Shown here: one piece after another, positions 27,578 to 35,062 of the stretch | Numbering within the stretch: position 1 is the first letter of the stretch | How the letters are laid out: the number at the start of each line of letters is the position of its first letter | Source: Acetobacteraceae bacterium | GTDB taxonomy: Bacteria; Pseudomonadota; Alphaproteobacteria; Acetobacterales; Acetobacteraceae | Direction: 5' to 3' | Length of the DNA stretch: 41,143 nt | NCBI GenBank assembly: GCA_024280945.1 | Contig: JAMXLO010000007.1 | Location: 1-41,143, forward strand | The notes under the pieces: model-generated | Database searches by the model: none | Told to the model about the DNA's origin: nothing | The model's input: the letters and a program-made list of their open reading frames with translations, nothing else | Program-made: the position numbers and the translations under genes

Positions 27578-27940
27578 TCAGAGTGATCGGTGTTTTATGA
27601 TCAGCTTTTCGGCTCTGGCTCTTGCATCGGCTGTCTGCTGACGATGGAGATTGGCGCGTTCCTCTGCGGCTAGAGCATGGCTGGATGCCCCACTGACGCG
27701 ATCTCCCGCGCCGGTCAGAGGATCGGATGCGGGTAGCAGAGCAGGTTGGCGCTGGTGTTCCGTCCTGAACCGAGCCACCAAGCGCCCCCACACCGGATCG
27801 CGCCATCCATCGAGAGAGCGGCCAGCACGCCGAGCAGCGCCAAAAAACCGCAACTCCTTGGATAGGGCGCAAACCTTCTCAGCCTCGGCAAGCAATGTGC
27901 GATTCAGTACGATCAGGTCTTCAGCAGTCCTTTTCGGCAT
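27578..27940 (-). CDS. Hypothetical 120-aa helical protein
   Basis: An unrecognised, charged and probably helical protein starting PKRTAEDLIVLNRTLLAEAEKVCALSKELR. ATG 27940 is the likely start; an in-frame ATG further upstream at 28054 overlaps the neighbouring ORF fully. The first 35 residues resemble the N-terminus of the 66-aa ORF immediately upstream (ALIRRNRVLIEQAKAARDATHQAR), so the two may be duplicates. No signal peptide or membrane segment. Confidence 0.5.
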   Translation of the reverse strand: MPKRTAEDLIVLNRTLLAEAEKVCALSKELRFFGAARRAGRSLDGWRDPVWGRLVARFRTEHQRQPALLPASDPLTGAGDRVSGASSHALAAEERANLHRQQTADARARAEKLIIKHRSL

Positions 27941-28121
27941 CGACGGCTCTTGTCCCTGAACGTTGTTCCCGCCGCTCATAGATGCGGCCAACGGTAAGCC
28001 GAACGCTGCGGACAGCAAAGCTGGCAGTGACCCTTGCTTGGTGCGTCGCGTCACGGGCGGCCTTTGCTTGTTCGATCAAAACCCGGTTCCGCCGGATCAG
28101 GGCAATGGCCTTGTCGTCCAT
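27921..28121 (-). CDS. Hypothetical 66-aa protein, possible paralogue of the next gene
   Basis: A short charged protein, DDKAIALIRRNRVLIEQAKAARDATHQARV followed by a basic tail. It overlaps the downstream gene by 20 bp and aligns by eye with that gene's N-terminus. No clear ribosome-binding site precedes ATG 28121. Function unknown. Confidence 0.45.
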   Translation of the reverse strand: MDDKAIALIRRNRVLIEQAKAARDATHQARVTASFAVRSVRLTVGRIYERREQRSGTRAVDAEKDC

Positions 28122-28216
28122 GCTAAAGCGAAGTTGGCTGGCTGACCGGCGATACTAGACACAACTGCGTGGGAACGTCGCCGAGGACTAAGCGCTTACC
28201 CTGCTTGCTTAGATCG

Positions 28217-28405
28217 TCAGTTCCTTAGCCGGAGATGGCCAGCACAGAGGGACATCATCTGCCCGCCTTCTGACTCGCAGCGATAGACCAGCAGGCCACA
28301 TTCACGGCAGTGATCGTCGAGGCAGGCGCGGATCGTCAGACGCAGTGGTGGCGAGGCTGGGACGACCACCCATACATCTGTGCCATCGGCGATCGGTGCG
28401 ATCAT
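28217..28405 (-). CDS. Hypothetical 62-aa Cys-rich protein
   Basis: A small protein (IAPIADGTDVWVVVPASPP... then CLDDHCRECGLLVYRC and LCAGHLRL) with five cysteines and two histidines, possibly a zinc-binding mini-domain. ATG 28405 gives a compact product; the frame is open to 28480. No family recognised. Confidence 0.45.
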   Translation of the reverse strand: MIAPIADGTDVWVVVPASPPLRLTIRACLDDHCRECGLLVYRCESEGGQMMSLCAGHLRLRN

Positions 28406-28591
28406 GTTTGGCTCCACGGGCTTCGGCAAGAGGGGCTGGGCAAGTAGCCCAGCCCCAAGATCAGGTACGGGAGGAAACACGCAACGCTCTAATGAGGTTC
28501 CAGCAGCGATTCGTGAATGAGCCGGGACATCGACGGCAAAAATTGCACGACTCGGATCGAAGCTTTTGGCCGGGCCAGCCTGCTTAGTTGC

Positions 28592-28786
28592 TTATTGCTG
28601 ATCCAGCCACTGCTTTAGTGCGTTCAAGCTCATGACCGACCCAGAAACCTCGGCGGTCATGATTGCGTCGACGAGATCGTGGCTGTAGGCCAGGGCGGTC
28701 TCGTCTGGGAGGGCTCCAGCCTCCTCGAAGGGCCAAACGGTATCGGTCAAGGTGGCGACGCACCTCCGGCACCTGCGACCAGTCAT
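28592..28786 (-). CDS. Hypothetical 64-aa protein
   Basis: A small acidic protein with an N-terminal RRCRRC motif and a helical C-terminus (LAYSHDLVDAIMTAEVSGSVMSLNALKQWLDQQ). ATG 28786 overlaps the TGA that would end the broken upstream frame (ATGA). That coupling suggests both were once real genes of one operon. Function unknown. Confidence 0.5.
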   Translation of the reverse strand: MTGRRCRRCVATLTDTVWPFEEAGALPDETALAYSHDLVDAIMTAEVSGSVMSLNALKQWLDQQ

Positions 28787-28906
28787 GCTGCCTTGGCGTA
28801 GGTCATCATGCCGTGTTCATCGGCCGTGTTCATCGTAGGTGTAGATGACTGAGCCGAAGCGCACGGTCACCGAGGAACCGGTGAACCCCAGCAGCCCGTC
28901 GTTCAA
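28783..28906 (-). pseudogene. Small ORF disrupted by a 13-bp tandem duplication
   Basis: On the minus strand a frame starting at TTG 28906 reads NDGLLGFTGSSVTVRFGSVI then YTYDEHG and stops at TGA 28817-28819 within the second copy of a duplicated 13-mer. Removing one copy restores the frame to ...YDEHGMMTYAKAA and a stop at 28783-28785 that overlaps the next ATG. This restored coupling suggests a recent frameshift in a small gene. The start is uncertain. Confidence 0.35.
28810..28835. repeat. Two perfect 13-bp tandem repeats
   Basis: GCCGTGTTCATCG occurs twice head to tail without mismatch. Thirteen is not a multiple of three, so it shifts the frame of the minus-strand ORF it lies in. Confidence 0.9.
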
Positions 28907-28968
28907 TGCTTGTAGCGTAATGAGAATCGCTCACGACGGCACGTCGGTCGGGACTCCACGCCTGTCGG

Positions 28969-29001
28969 TATAATTACCTATTGACGTTATTACAGATAAC
29001 G
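28969..29001 (+). promoter_or_regulatory. Candidate -10 box and operator upstream of the repeat-bearing gene
   Basis: A consensus TATAAT at 28969-28974 is followed by the inverted repeat CGTTAT-N5-ATAACG (28985-29001), in an AT-rich patch unusual for this window. No good -35 is seen at the expected distance. A repressor site overlapping the transcript start is one reading. The regulated gene would be the one at 29051. Confidence 0.35.
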
Positions 29002-29050
29002 CGCCAAACTCCCCCTTTTTCCGCCGGCGCGAAAGGACGGCCCCCGCATC

Positions 29051-29818
29051 ATGTTTTCCATTCCCAACATCCCGGACACCCTCTCCCGCGCGATCTATGC
29101 CGACCTATGCACCTACCTCCCGCCACCGCCCGACGACACGCCCGAAGGCCGCCAGCTCCGTGACGAACGCGCCGTGACCGCGGTCGCCCACCTCCTGCCG
29201 GAGAACGCCGCCGAGGCGGAGGTGGCGGTGCTGATCGTCGCCGCGCAGTTCCGCGCACGGGAAGCGCTGCGCGCCGCCGCTCGTTGTATCCCCGGGCTTG
29301 ACCCGGGGACCGGTCTCGAGCCCGACCAGATCCGCCGCTGTACCGCCCAGGCCGCTTCCATGATGCGCCAGGCGGACAGCGGCATTCGCACGCTGCTGCG
29401 CATGCAGGCCGAACGACAGAAGGCGGAAGCCGCCATGCACCCGGCCGCCATGCAGCGCGCCGGCTACTGGTTCCGCTCCGCCTCCCCCGAACCCGAGCCG
29501 GAACCAGTAACGGAACCCCGCCTCCCCTTGCGGGAGGAGCCTGCCCCGGACCTGATCCGGGGGGGCGGGGGGAGGGGGCCTGTCGACCCGCCAAAGCTCG
29601 AATACGGCGCCATGACTCCGGCCGAGCGCCTCGTCACCCTCTACCCCGACCGCGCCTCGGCGATCCTCGCCGCCGGCGGCCTGCCCGCGCGCCTCACCTT
29701 CCCGCCGCCCGACCCGGACGTGATCGCCGACCTCCTCAGCAGCAACAGCGCGCTGGTGCGCGCCTTCCGCCACACACGCCGGCTTGCCACCGGGCTTGAC
29801 CCGGCGGTGGCCGCTTGA
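29051..29818 (+). CDS. Unrecognised 255-aa protein carrying three in-frame palindromic repeats
   Basis: Family unknown to me; no signal or membrane segment. Residues about 1-78 are helical and acidic (LSRAIYADLCTYLPPPPDDT...AEVAVLIVAAQFRAREALRAAAR). A second conserved-looking part is IRRCTAQAASMMRQADSGIRTLLRMQAE, and a third is MTPAERLVTLYPDRASAILAAGGLP. Between these lie peptides that are translations of dispersed palindromes: IPGLDPGTG, LPLREEPAPDLIRGGGGRGP and a terminal TGLDPAVAA. All keep the reading frame. The ATG follows a plausible promoter region. The stop overlaps an alternative TTG start of the next gene. Probably a DNA- or nucleoid-associated accessory protein, but that is only a guess. 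Confidence 0.75.
   Translation: MFSIPNIPDTLSRAIYADLCTYLPPPPDDTPEGRQLRDERAVTAVAHLLPENAAEAEVAVLIVAAQFRAREALRAAARCIPGLDPGTGLEPDQIRRCTAQAASMMRQADSGIRTLLRMQAERQKAEAAMHPAAMQRAGYWFRSASPEPEPEPVTEPRLPLREEPAPDLIRGGGGRGPVDPPKLEYGAMTPAERLVTLYPDRASAILAAGGLPARLTFPPPDPDVIADLLSSNSALVRAFRHTRRLATGLDPAVAA
29290..29308. repeat. CCCCGGG-CTTGA-CCCGGGG palindrome inside a CDS
   Basis: A perfect 7-bp stem with loop CTTGA, a common intergenic palindrome type in alphaproteobacteria. Here it is translated as PGLDPG within the 255-aa protein. A related imperfect copy (GCCACCGGG-CTTGA-CCCGG) is at 29786-29804 at the end of the same gene. Confidence 0.75.
29521..29580. repeat. Dispersed GC-rich palindromic repeat, copy B, inside a CDS
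   Basis: Differs from copy A (21191-21250) at only two of 60 bases. Its 60-bp length is a multiple of three and it is read in frame as a 20-residue Arg/Gly/Pro-rich insert. Flanking coding sequence is PEPEPEP-rich, suggesting a tolerant linker. Confidence 0.9.
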
Positions 29819-29952
29819 TCCACCCCGTGCGACAGCGTCTCGCAACGCAGTGCAACGAGACAAAGTCGAGCCGCCGCATCCGGCGCATGGCACGGCTGCA
29901 TCGCCCCCAGGCACGCTTGCGCCCTCCCTGTCCGCTGCGCCACCTTCGCCGC

Positions 29953-31023
29953 ATGAGCAGCACGCGCGAGGCGAGTCCCCGAACCAAACCGGCCAGGCGA
30001 TCCCGCCGGCGCAACAACGAACCCGGATTGCTCGATGCGCTCGCCGCACCGGAGCCGTTCGAACCACTGAAAACCGACCGGCTGATCCTGCGTCCGCTGG
30101 TACCCGAGGATGCCGAGGCCATGCATTGGCTGGTCAATGACTGGGAGGTGACTCGCAACCTCGCCACCGTCCCGTTTCCCTATCCGCGCGAACTCGCCGG
30201 CGAATGGATCGAGACCACGCGGCGGTCGCTCGCCGAAGGGCGCGCCTATGAACTCGCCATCACCGGGCGCGAGGGAGACGACGAGATCCTCGTCGGCGTC
30301 GTCGGCGTGCGCATCGCCGAGCGCGTCGGCCGGCTGGGCTATTGGGTCGGCCGCCGCTTCTGGGGTCACGGCGTGGCCACCGAGGCGGTCGGCCGCCTTT
30401 CGCGCTGGGCGCTCGCCAACCTGGACCTCGACCGTCTGGAGGCCGGCGTCATCATCGACAATCCCGCCTCGGCCGCGGTCCTTCGGCGCATCGGCTTCCG
30501 CCAGGTTGGCAAAGGCAAAGACCGCTCGCTGGCGCGCGCCGCCGAATGCGACGTGTGGCGTTTCGAGGCGACGCGCGACGACCTGTTCGGCCATGTCGAA
30601 GCGGCGGGGGAAACGAATGGCAGCAAGCCGCTGCTGCTGGTCGCCTCCTGCGCGTTGATCGACGCCGATGGCCGCGTGCTGCTGGCGCGCCGGCCCGAGG
30701 GCAAGAAGATGGCCGGGCTATGGGAATTCCCCGGCGGCAAGCTGCATGATGGCGAGACCCCTGAAGCCGCGCTGATCCGCGAACTGAAGGAAGAACTCGG
30801 CATCGACGTCACCGCCACCTGCCTTGCCCCGTTCGCCTTCGCCTCGCACGAATATGAGCGGTTCCACCTGCTGATGCCGCTGTATTTGTGCCGGCGCTGG
30901 AAGGGAACGCCACGGCCGAAGGAGAACCAGACATTGACCTGGGTACGGCCGCAGAAGCTTGCCGATTATCCGATGCCGCCGGCCGACAAGCCGCTGATCC
31001 CACTGCTGCGCGACTTCCTCTGA
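29953..31023 (+). CDS. GNAT acetyltransferase-Nudix (MutT) fusion protein
   Basis: A 356-aa two-domain protein. Residues about 38-215 are a RimJ/RimL-type GNAT domain (KTDRLILRPLVPEDAEAM, GYWVGRRFWGHGVATEAV, IIDNPASAAVLRRIGF). Residues about 222-356 are a MutT-type Nudix hydrolase with box GGKLHDGETPEAALIRELKEELGI matching Gx5Ex7REUxEExGU, likely removing 8-oxo-dGTP. The two domains are often separate neighbouring genes. ATG 29953 is chosen as the start; in-frame ATG 29887 and TTG 29815 are alternatives and none has a strong ribosome-binding site. The MoaB/CinA-like gene follows after 11 bp. Confidence 0.9.
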   Translation: MSSTREASPRTKPARRSRRRNNEPGLLDALAAPEPFEPLKTDRLILRPLVPEDAEAMHWLVNDWEVTRNLATVPFPYPRELAGEWIETTRRSLAEGRAYELAITGREGDDEILVGVVGVRIAERVGRLGYWVGRRFWGHGVATEAVGRLSRWALANLDLDRLEAGVIIDNPASAAVLRRIGFRQVGKGKDRSLARAAECDVWRFEATRDDLFGHVEAAGETNGSKPLLLVASCALIDADGRVLLARRPEGKKMAGLWEFPGGKLHDGETPEAALIRELKEELGIDVTATCLAPFAFASHEYERFHLLMPLYLCRRWKGTPRPKENQTLTWVRPQKLADYPMPPADKPLIPLLRDFL

Positions 31024-31034
31024 CGGAGAGGCCG

Positions 31035-31796
31035 ATGCCCGACGCAAATCCCACTGCCTGTCTGCTGGTGATCGGCAACGAGGTGCTGTCGGGCCGCACG
31101 CAGGACGCCAACATCCGCTTCCTCGCCCTGGGCCTCGGTCAGATCGGCATTCCGCTGCGCGAGGTCCGCGTCATCCCGGATGTACCCGAGACCATCATCG
31201 ACACGGTCAATGAGGTGCGCGCAAAGTTCGACTACGTGTTCACCACCGGCGGCATCGGCCCGACGCACGACGACATCACCAGCGAATGCGTCGCCGCGGC
31301 ATTCGGCGTGCCATGGGAGCCCCATCCGGAAGCCTGGGCACGCATGGAGCGCAGCTACAAGCCAGGCGAATTCAATGCTGCGCGCCAGCGGATGGCGACC
31401 ATGCCGCGCGGTGCGACATTGATCGACAACGCGATGTCGGTGGCGCCCGGCTTCCAGATCGGCAACGTCTACGTCATGGCCGGCGTGCCGCGCGTCATGC
31501 AGTCGATGTTCGAGTGGCTGGCGCCGCGGCTGAAGGGCGGCAAGCCGATCGTATCGCGCTCGGTGCACGTGTCCGGCCTCGCCGAGGGAATTATCGCCGC
31601 ACCGCTTGGCGAGGTGCAGGCAAAGTATCCAGACCTCGATATCGGCAGCTATCCGTTCTATCGGCCCATCGGCAACGGCGTGGCGATCGTCGCCAAAGGT
31701 ACAGAACCGGCCAGGGCCGAAGCCGCCATCGACGAGGTCAGCGCCATCATCACCGGCTTCGGCAAGGTGCCGGTTCCAGGCGAGCCTGAGCAGTAG
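31035..31796 (+). CDS. Molybdopterin-binding (MoaB/CinA N-terminal-like) protein
   Basis: A 253-aa protein of the MoCF-biosynthesis/CinA N-domain family. The core is visible as LLVIGNEVLSGRTQDANIRFLA, VFTTGGIGPTHDDITSE and YVMAGVPRVMQSMF. It lacks the C-terminal nicotinamide-mononucleotide deamidase domain of full CinA, and stand-alone forms like this are common in alphaproteobacteria. ATG 31035 follows GGAGAGG, four bases away, and is 11 bp after the GNAT-Nudix stop, so co-transcription is likely. A terminator follows. Its enzymatic role is not certain; COG1058 relatives hydrolyse ADP-ribose. Confidence 0.9.
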   Translation: MPDANPTACLLVIGNEVLSGRTQDANIRFLALGLGQIGIPLREVRVIPDVPETIIDTVNEVRAKFDYVFTTGGIGPTHDDITSECVAAAFGVPWEPHPEAWARMERSYKPGEFNAARQRMATMPRGATLIDNAMSVAPGFQIGNVYVMAGVPRVMQSMFEWLAPRLKGGKPIVSRSVHVSGLAEGIIAAPLGEVQAKYPDLDIGSYPFYRPIGNGVAIVAKGTEPARAEAAIDEVSAIITGFGKVPVPGEPEQ

Positions 31797-31809
31797 TTCA
31801 TGTGTGGTC

Positions 31810-31831
31810 CCGGGCGTCAGCCCGGCCTTTT
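31810..31831 (+). terminator. Intrinsic terminator after the MoaB/CinA-like gene
   Basis: CCGGGC and GCCCGG pair around a GTCA loop and are followed by CCTTTTAT, a reasonable Rho-independent terminator for the GNAT-Nudix/MoaB-like operon. Confidence 0.65.
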
Positions 31832-31837
31832 ATCGTC

Positions 31838-31860
31838 ATGGGCGGGCTCGACCCGCCCAT
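31838..31860. repeat. ATGGGCGGG-CTCGA-CCCGCCCAT palindrome
   Basis: A perfect 9-bp stem with a 5-base loop, preceded by CGTC like the hairpins at 26300 and 27532. It touches the stop codon of the convergent aspartoacylase-like gene and may terminate it. Confidence 0.7.
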
Positions 31861-32825
31861 CATGCCTCGGCGAACCGCGCGAGTCTGACTGCGGTATGTC
31901 CTCGGCTCGGCCGCAAACTTGGCATGATCAGCAGGCAGTTGTCGTACGGCGTGCGGATCGTGGTCTCGCCGTCGACGGCGATCACAGTATTGCGGCGTGG
32001 GATCACGTCGCCGCCGCGATAAGGCTGCACGAAGGCGAAGTTGCTGCTGGCTGCGGTGATCGCCATGGTGACTTCAGCATAGCGCTGCTGCTGTCGCGCG
32101 GATCGTGGCAGCGCCGGGTGCGGCGCGATCAGATCCAGATGGTGCAGCAGTCCCGCGATGCTGGTCAGCATCGTGTCCACCGTCGCCTGCTGCCAGTGTT
32201 GCCCCGCTTCGAGCAGACTTGCCGCACACGCGGTCGTCTCGTCGGCAAAGCGTGCGTAGTCGATCATGCGCCGTCCGCTCGCGTGCCCGTGGTCCGCAAC
32301 CACCAGCGGCGGCGAGCCGGCCCCAAGTGCCAAGCGTTTCCCCTTCGACGATGTGCCGCAGAGGATCAACGGATCCGATGGCCACAGCATCGAGTGCAGG
32401 TCGAACAGTACGTCCACCTTGTCGATCAGTGGCCGGATCTCGCGAGCCCGATTGAGTTCGGTGGAGCGCCGTGCACTGTCCAGCACAGCCGCGTCCCACA
32501 CGCGGTTCAGGTCCTCGTCGATGAAGCGCGACGCGGTCGGCTGGCGCGCGTCGAACCGCTCGAATGCTGCAAGATTGACGAAGCCGAAGGTCAGCCGTCC
32601 CCGCTTTGGGGCGAGCCCGCTCTCGAGCAGCCGCTGCAGGACGATCGCGCCCGCGATCTCATTTCCATGTGACAGCGCGAGCAGAGCGACATGCAGCCCC
32701 TCGACGCCAGAGTCGCGCGTAGTGAATCCACGAATGCCGGTGTTGCCGTCGAGCCAGCGACGGATGTCAGGCGCGGTGAGCCGCACCTCAAACGATGGCA
32801 ACGGTGGTTGCGCGATCGGCGACAT
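31860..32825 (-). CDS. Succinylglutamate desuccinylase/aspartoacylase family protein
   Basis: A 321-aa zinc carboxypeptidase-like deacylase of the AstE/AspA family. Zinc ligands are H53 and E56 (ALSHGNEIAGA) and H144 (DLHSM); FIDEDLNRVW is the typical substrate-binding block. Such enzymes cleave N-acyl amino acids such as N-acetylaspartate or N-succinylglutamate. ATG 32825 is chosen because it sits 11 bp after the ArgE-like stop; the longer open frame would overlap that gene. It forms a minus-strand operon with the ArgE-like deacylase. Confidence 0.88.
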   Translation of the reverse strand: MSPIAQPPLPSFEVRLTAPDIRRWLDGNTGIRGFTTRDSGVEGLHVALLALSHGNEIAGAIVLQRLLESGLAPKRGRLTFGFVNLAAFERFDARQPTASRFIDEDLNRVWDAAVLDSARRSTELNRAREIRPLIDKVDVLFDLHSMLWPSDPLILCGTSSKGKRLALGAGSPPLVVADHGHASGRRMIDYARFADETTACAASLLEAGQHWQQATVDTMLTSIAGLLHHLDLIAPHPALPRSARQQQRYAEVTMAITAASSNFAFVQPYRGGDVIPRRNTVIAVDGETTIRTPYDNCLLIMPSLRPSRGHTAVRLARFAEA

Positions 32826-32835
32826 GGGTTCCTGC

Positions 32836-33993
32836 TCAGACCAGCACGCGATCCACCAGGCGGCGGATGAAGGCGTCGCACGCGTCGAGCTGCTCCTGCG
32901 CAATCCATTCATCCGGCTGGTGTGCCTGAGCGATATGGCCAGGGCCACAGACGATCGTGGCGATGCCAGCATTCTGGTAATAGCCGCCTTCCGTGCCGTA
33001 GCTCACCTTGCCGGTGCTGTTCGACCCGGTGAGTTGCTTGACGATCGACGTCAGTTCGTGGTCGGCGCTCAGCGACAGTCCGGGCATCTGGGTTGTCACT
33101 TCAAAGTCAAAGCCTGCGCTCGGGCTCACCGCATGCATGTCCGGCTCTATGTTCTCGACGACGAAACGTCGCATCCGTTCCAAATGTTGCATTGGATCGT
33201 CGGCGGGAATGTTGCGCCACTCCATGACGAACTCGCAGCGTTCCGGAATGATGTTCAGAATGGTGCCGCCCTGAATGGTGCCGACATGGATGGTGGTGTG
33301 CGGCGGGTCGAAACCGTCCTGGAATGGGCCTTGCTTCGCCAGCCGCCGTGCTTCCGCTGCGACATAGGCAACGGCCTCACCGGCAGCCTGGACCGCGTTG
33401 ACGCCCTTGCCCGGCTCGCTGGAGTGTCCGGTCAGGCCGCGCACCCGCACGTGCAGGTTCAACTTGCCCTTGTGCGCCAGGATCGGCTGCATGCCGGACG
33501 GTTCGCCAACCACGCAAAGCGCCGGCTTCAGCCCGGACTCCTCCAGATCCTGGATGAGCCGTTGCGCGCCATGGCAACCGACCTCCTCGTCATAGCTGAT
33601 GAACAGATGGAGTGGTCGCGCGAGCGGACGCGACTTGATCGCCGGGACCGCCGCAAGGCACGCGGAGACAAACCCCTTCATGTCCGCGGCACCCCGCGCG
33701 TACCAGCGGCCAGCGGCCGGCCGCAATTTGAACGGATCGGCGGTCCACGCCTGGCCATCGACCGGCACGGTATCGACGTGACCAGACAGGGCGATGCCCC
33801 CTGCCGTCTGTGGGCCGATCACGGCATGGATATTGGCTTTCGATCCCTCGGCGTCAGTGCTGACGCGATATGCGATACCCTGCGCATCGAGATACGCGCG
33901 CACGAAGTCGATCAGCGCGAGGTTGGAATTGCGGCTGGTTGTGTCGAACGACACAAGCCTGGCAAGCATCTCAACGGTGGAGGGCGCATCCAT
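32836..33993 (-). CDS. argE: Acetylornithine deacetylase (ArgE) family M20 deacylase
   Basis: A 385-aa M20 metallopeptidase-family protein. Metal ligands and catalytic residues are visible: H72 and D74 (SGHVDTVPVDG), D104 (GAADMKG), E136/E137 (YDEEVGC), E164 (VVGEPS), with a late GPGHIAQAHQPDEW histidine. Length and motifs fit N-acetylornithine deacetylase (EC 3.5.1.16). The neighbours (aspartoacylase-like deacylase, divergent peptide-type importer) leave open a catabolic N-acyl amino acid deacylase. ATG 33993 gives the normal N-terminus; the open frame extends past the divergent gene start and is not used. Confidence 0.85.
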   Translation of the reverse strand: MDAPSTVEMLARLVSFDTTSRNSNLALIDFVRAYLDAQGIAYRVSTDAEGSKANIHAVIGPQTAGGIALSGHVDTVPVDGQAWTADPFKLRPAAGRWYARGAADMKGFVSACLAAVPAIKSRPLARPLHLFISYDEEVGCHGAQRLIQDLEESGLKPALCVVGEPSGMQPILAHKGKLNLHVRVRGLTGHSSEPGKGVNAVQAAGEAVAYVAAEARRLAKQGPFQDGFDPPHTTIHVGTIQGGTILNIIPERCEFVMEWRNIPADDPMQHLERMRRFVVENIEPDMHAVSPSAGFDFEVTTQMPGLSLSADHELTSIVKQLTGSNSTGKVSYGTEGGYYQNAGIATIVCGPGHIAQAHQPDEWIAQEQLDACDAFIRRLVDRVLV

Positions 33994-34087
33994 GCGACCG
34001 GAGCTTATACGTCCGGCCGCAAGGGGCCAACCGATGGCGCCGCCCTGTGCCGGCGTGATATAGGCGGCCTCAGGCACGGGAGACCGA
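33994..34087. promoter_or_regulatory. Divergent promoter region, deacylase operon versus ABC-tarD operon
   Basis: These 94 bp separate the ATG of the ArgE-like gene (minus) from the ATG of the first permease (plus) and must serve both operons. GGGAGA at about 34079-34084 is the permease ribosome-binding site. No obvious operator palindrome is seen. The shared region suggests coordinate regulation. Confidence 0.4.
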
Positions 34088-35062
34088 ATGACAACCTGGC
34101 TGATCCGGCGGCTGATCCAGGCGCTGTTCGTTGTGCTTGCGATGTCGGTGATCGTTTTCATCGGCGTGCACGTGATCGGCAACCCGGTCGATATCCTGAT
34201 ATCGCCCGAAGCCGATCAGGCGGAGCGTGCGCGAATCATCGCTTCACTTGGCCTCGATCAGCCGCTGTGGAAGCAATACGTGCTGTTCGTCGATGACGCT
34301 CTGCGCGGCGATCTTGGCCGGAGTTTCGTGTTCAACGAACCGGCGCTGCGGCTGATCGCGCAGCGCATGCCCGCGACGCTGGAACTGGCGGTGACCGCAG
34401 TGCTGATGTCGATGTTGTTCGGCATCCCGCTTGGTTTGTATGCCGGACTGTATCCTGATGGCGTGGTCGCGCGGACCATCATGGCCGGCAGCATCCTGGG
34501 GTTTTCACTGCCGACATTCTGGGTCGGGCTCATGCTGATCATGGTGTTCGCGGTGCAGCTTGGCTGGCTGCCGAGTACCGGCCGTGGGGCGACGGCTGAA
34601 CTGTTCGGGATACAGTGGTCATTCCTGACCTTGGATGGGCTGCGTCACCTGCTGCTGCCGGCGCTCAACCTGTCGCTGTTCAACATCTCGCTGGTGCTGC
34701 GCCTGGTGCGGGCAGGGGTGCGCGAGACGCTGCCGATGGATTTCGTCAAGTTCGCCCGTGCCAAGGGGCTTGCGCCGGCGCGCGTTATCTTCGTGCACGT
34801 GTTGAAGAACATCATGATCCCTGTGGTGACGGTGGTGGGATTGGAGCTTGGTTCCACGATCGCCTTCGCCGTGGTCACCGAAAGCGTGTTCGCCTGGCCC
34901 GGAATGGGCAAGCTGATCATCGACTCGATCAACGTGTTGGACCGCCCAGTGATCGTCGCCTACCTGATGATGATCGTGCTGCTGTTCGTGACGATCAACC
35001 TGGTGGTGGATCTGCTGTACACGCTGCTCGATCCGCGCGTGCGGCTGGAGGCGAAGGGATGA
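34088..35062 (+). CDS. Dpp/Opp-type ABC transporter permease (DppB family)
   Basis: A 324-aa inner-membrane permease. The start TTWLIRRLIQALFVVLAMSVIVF, the substrate-facing segment GDLGRSFVFNEPALRLI and the EAA-loop region MDFVKFARAKGLAPARVIFVHVLKN identify the DppB/OppB family. Family members have six transmembrane helices. ATG 34088 follows GGGAGA. The stop overlaps the second permease start (ATGA), beginning a tightly coupled operon. Substrate unknown: the family imports peptides, and also nickel, glutathione, opines and sugar oligomers. Confidence 0.92.
   Translation: MTTWLIRRLIQALFVVLAMSVIVFIGVHVIGNPVDILISPEADQAERARIIASLGLDQPLWKQYVLFVDDALRGDLGRSFVFNEPALRLIAQRMPATLELAVTAVLMSMLFGIPLGLYAGLYPDGVVARTIMAGSILGFSLPTFWVGLMLIMVFAVQLGWLPSTGRGATAELFGIQWSFLTLDGLRHLLLPALNLSLFNISLVLRLVRAGVRETLPMDFVKFARAKGLAPARVIFVHVLKNIMIPVVTVVGLELGSTIAFAVVTESVFAWPGMGKLIIDSINVLDRPVIVAYLMMIVLLFVTINLVVDLLYTLLDPRVRLEAKG

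Noticed and set aside
27282-27872. 196-aa minus-strand ORF containing a GWIPAFAGMTD peptide
   Set aside because: The peptide is the translation of a common intergenic palindrome and the ORF is antisense to the exported hydrolase; not a gene.
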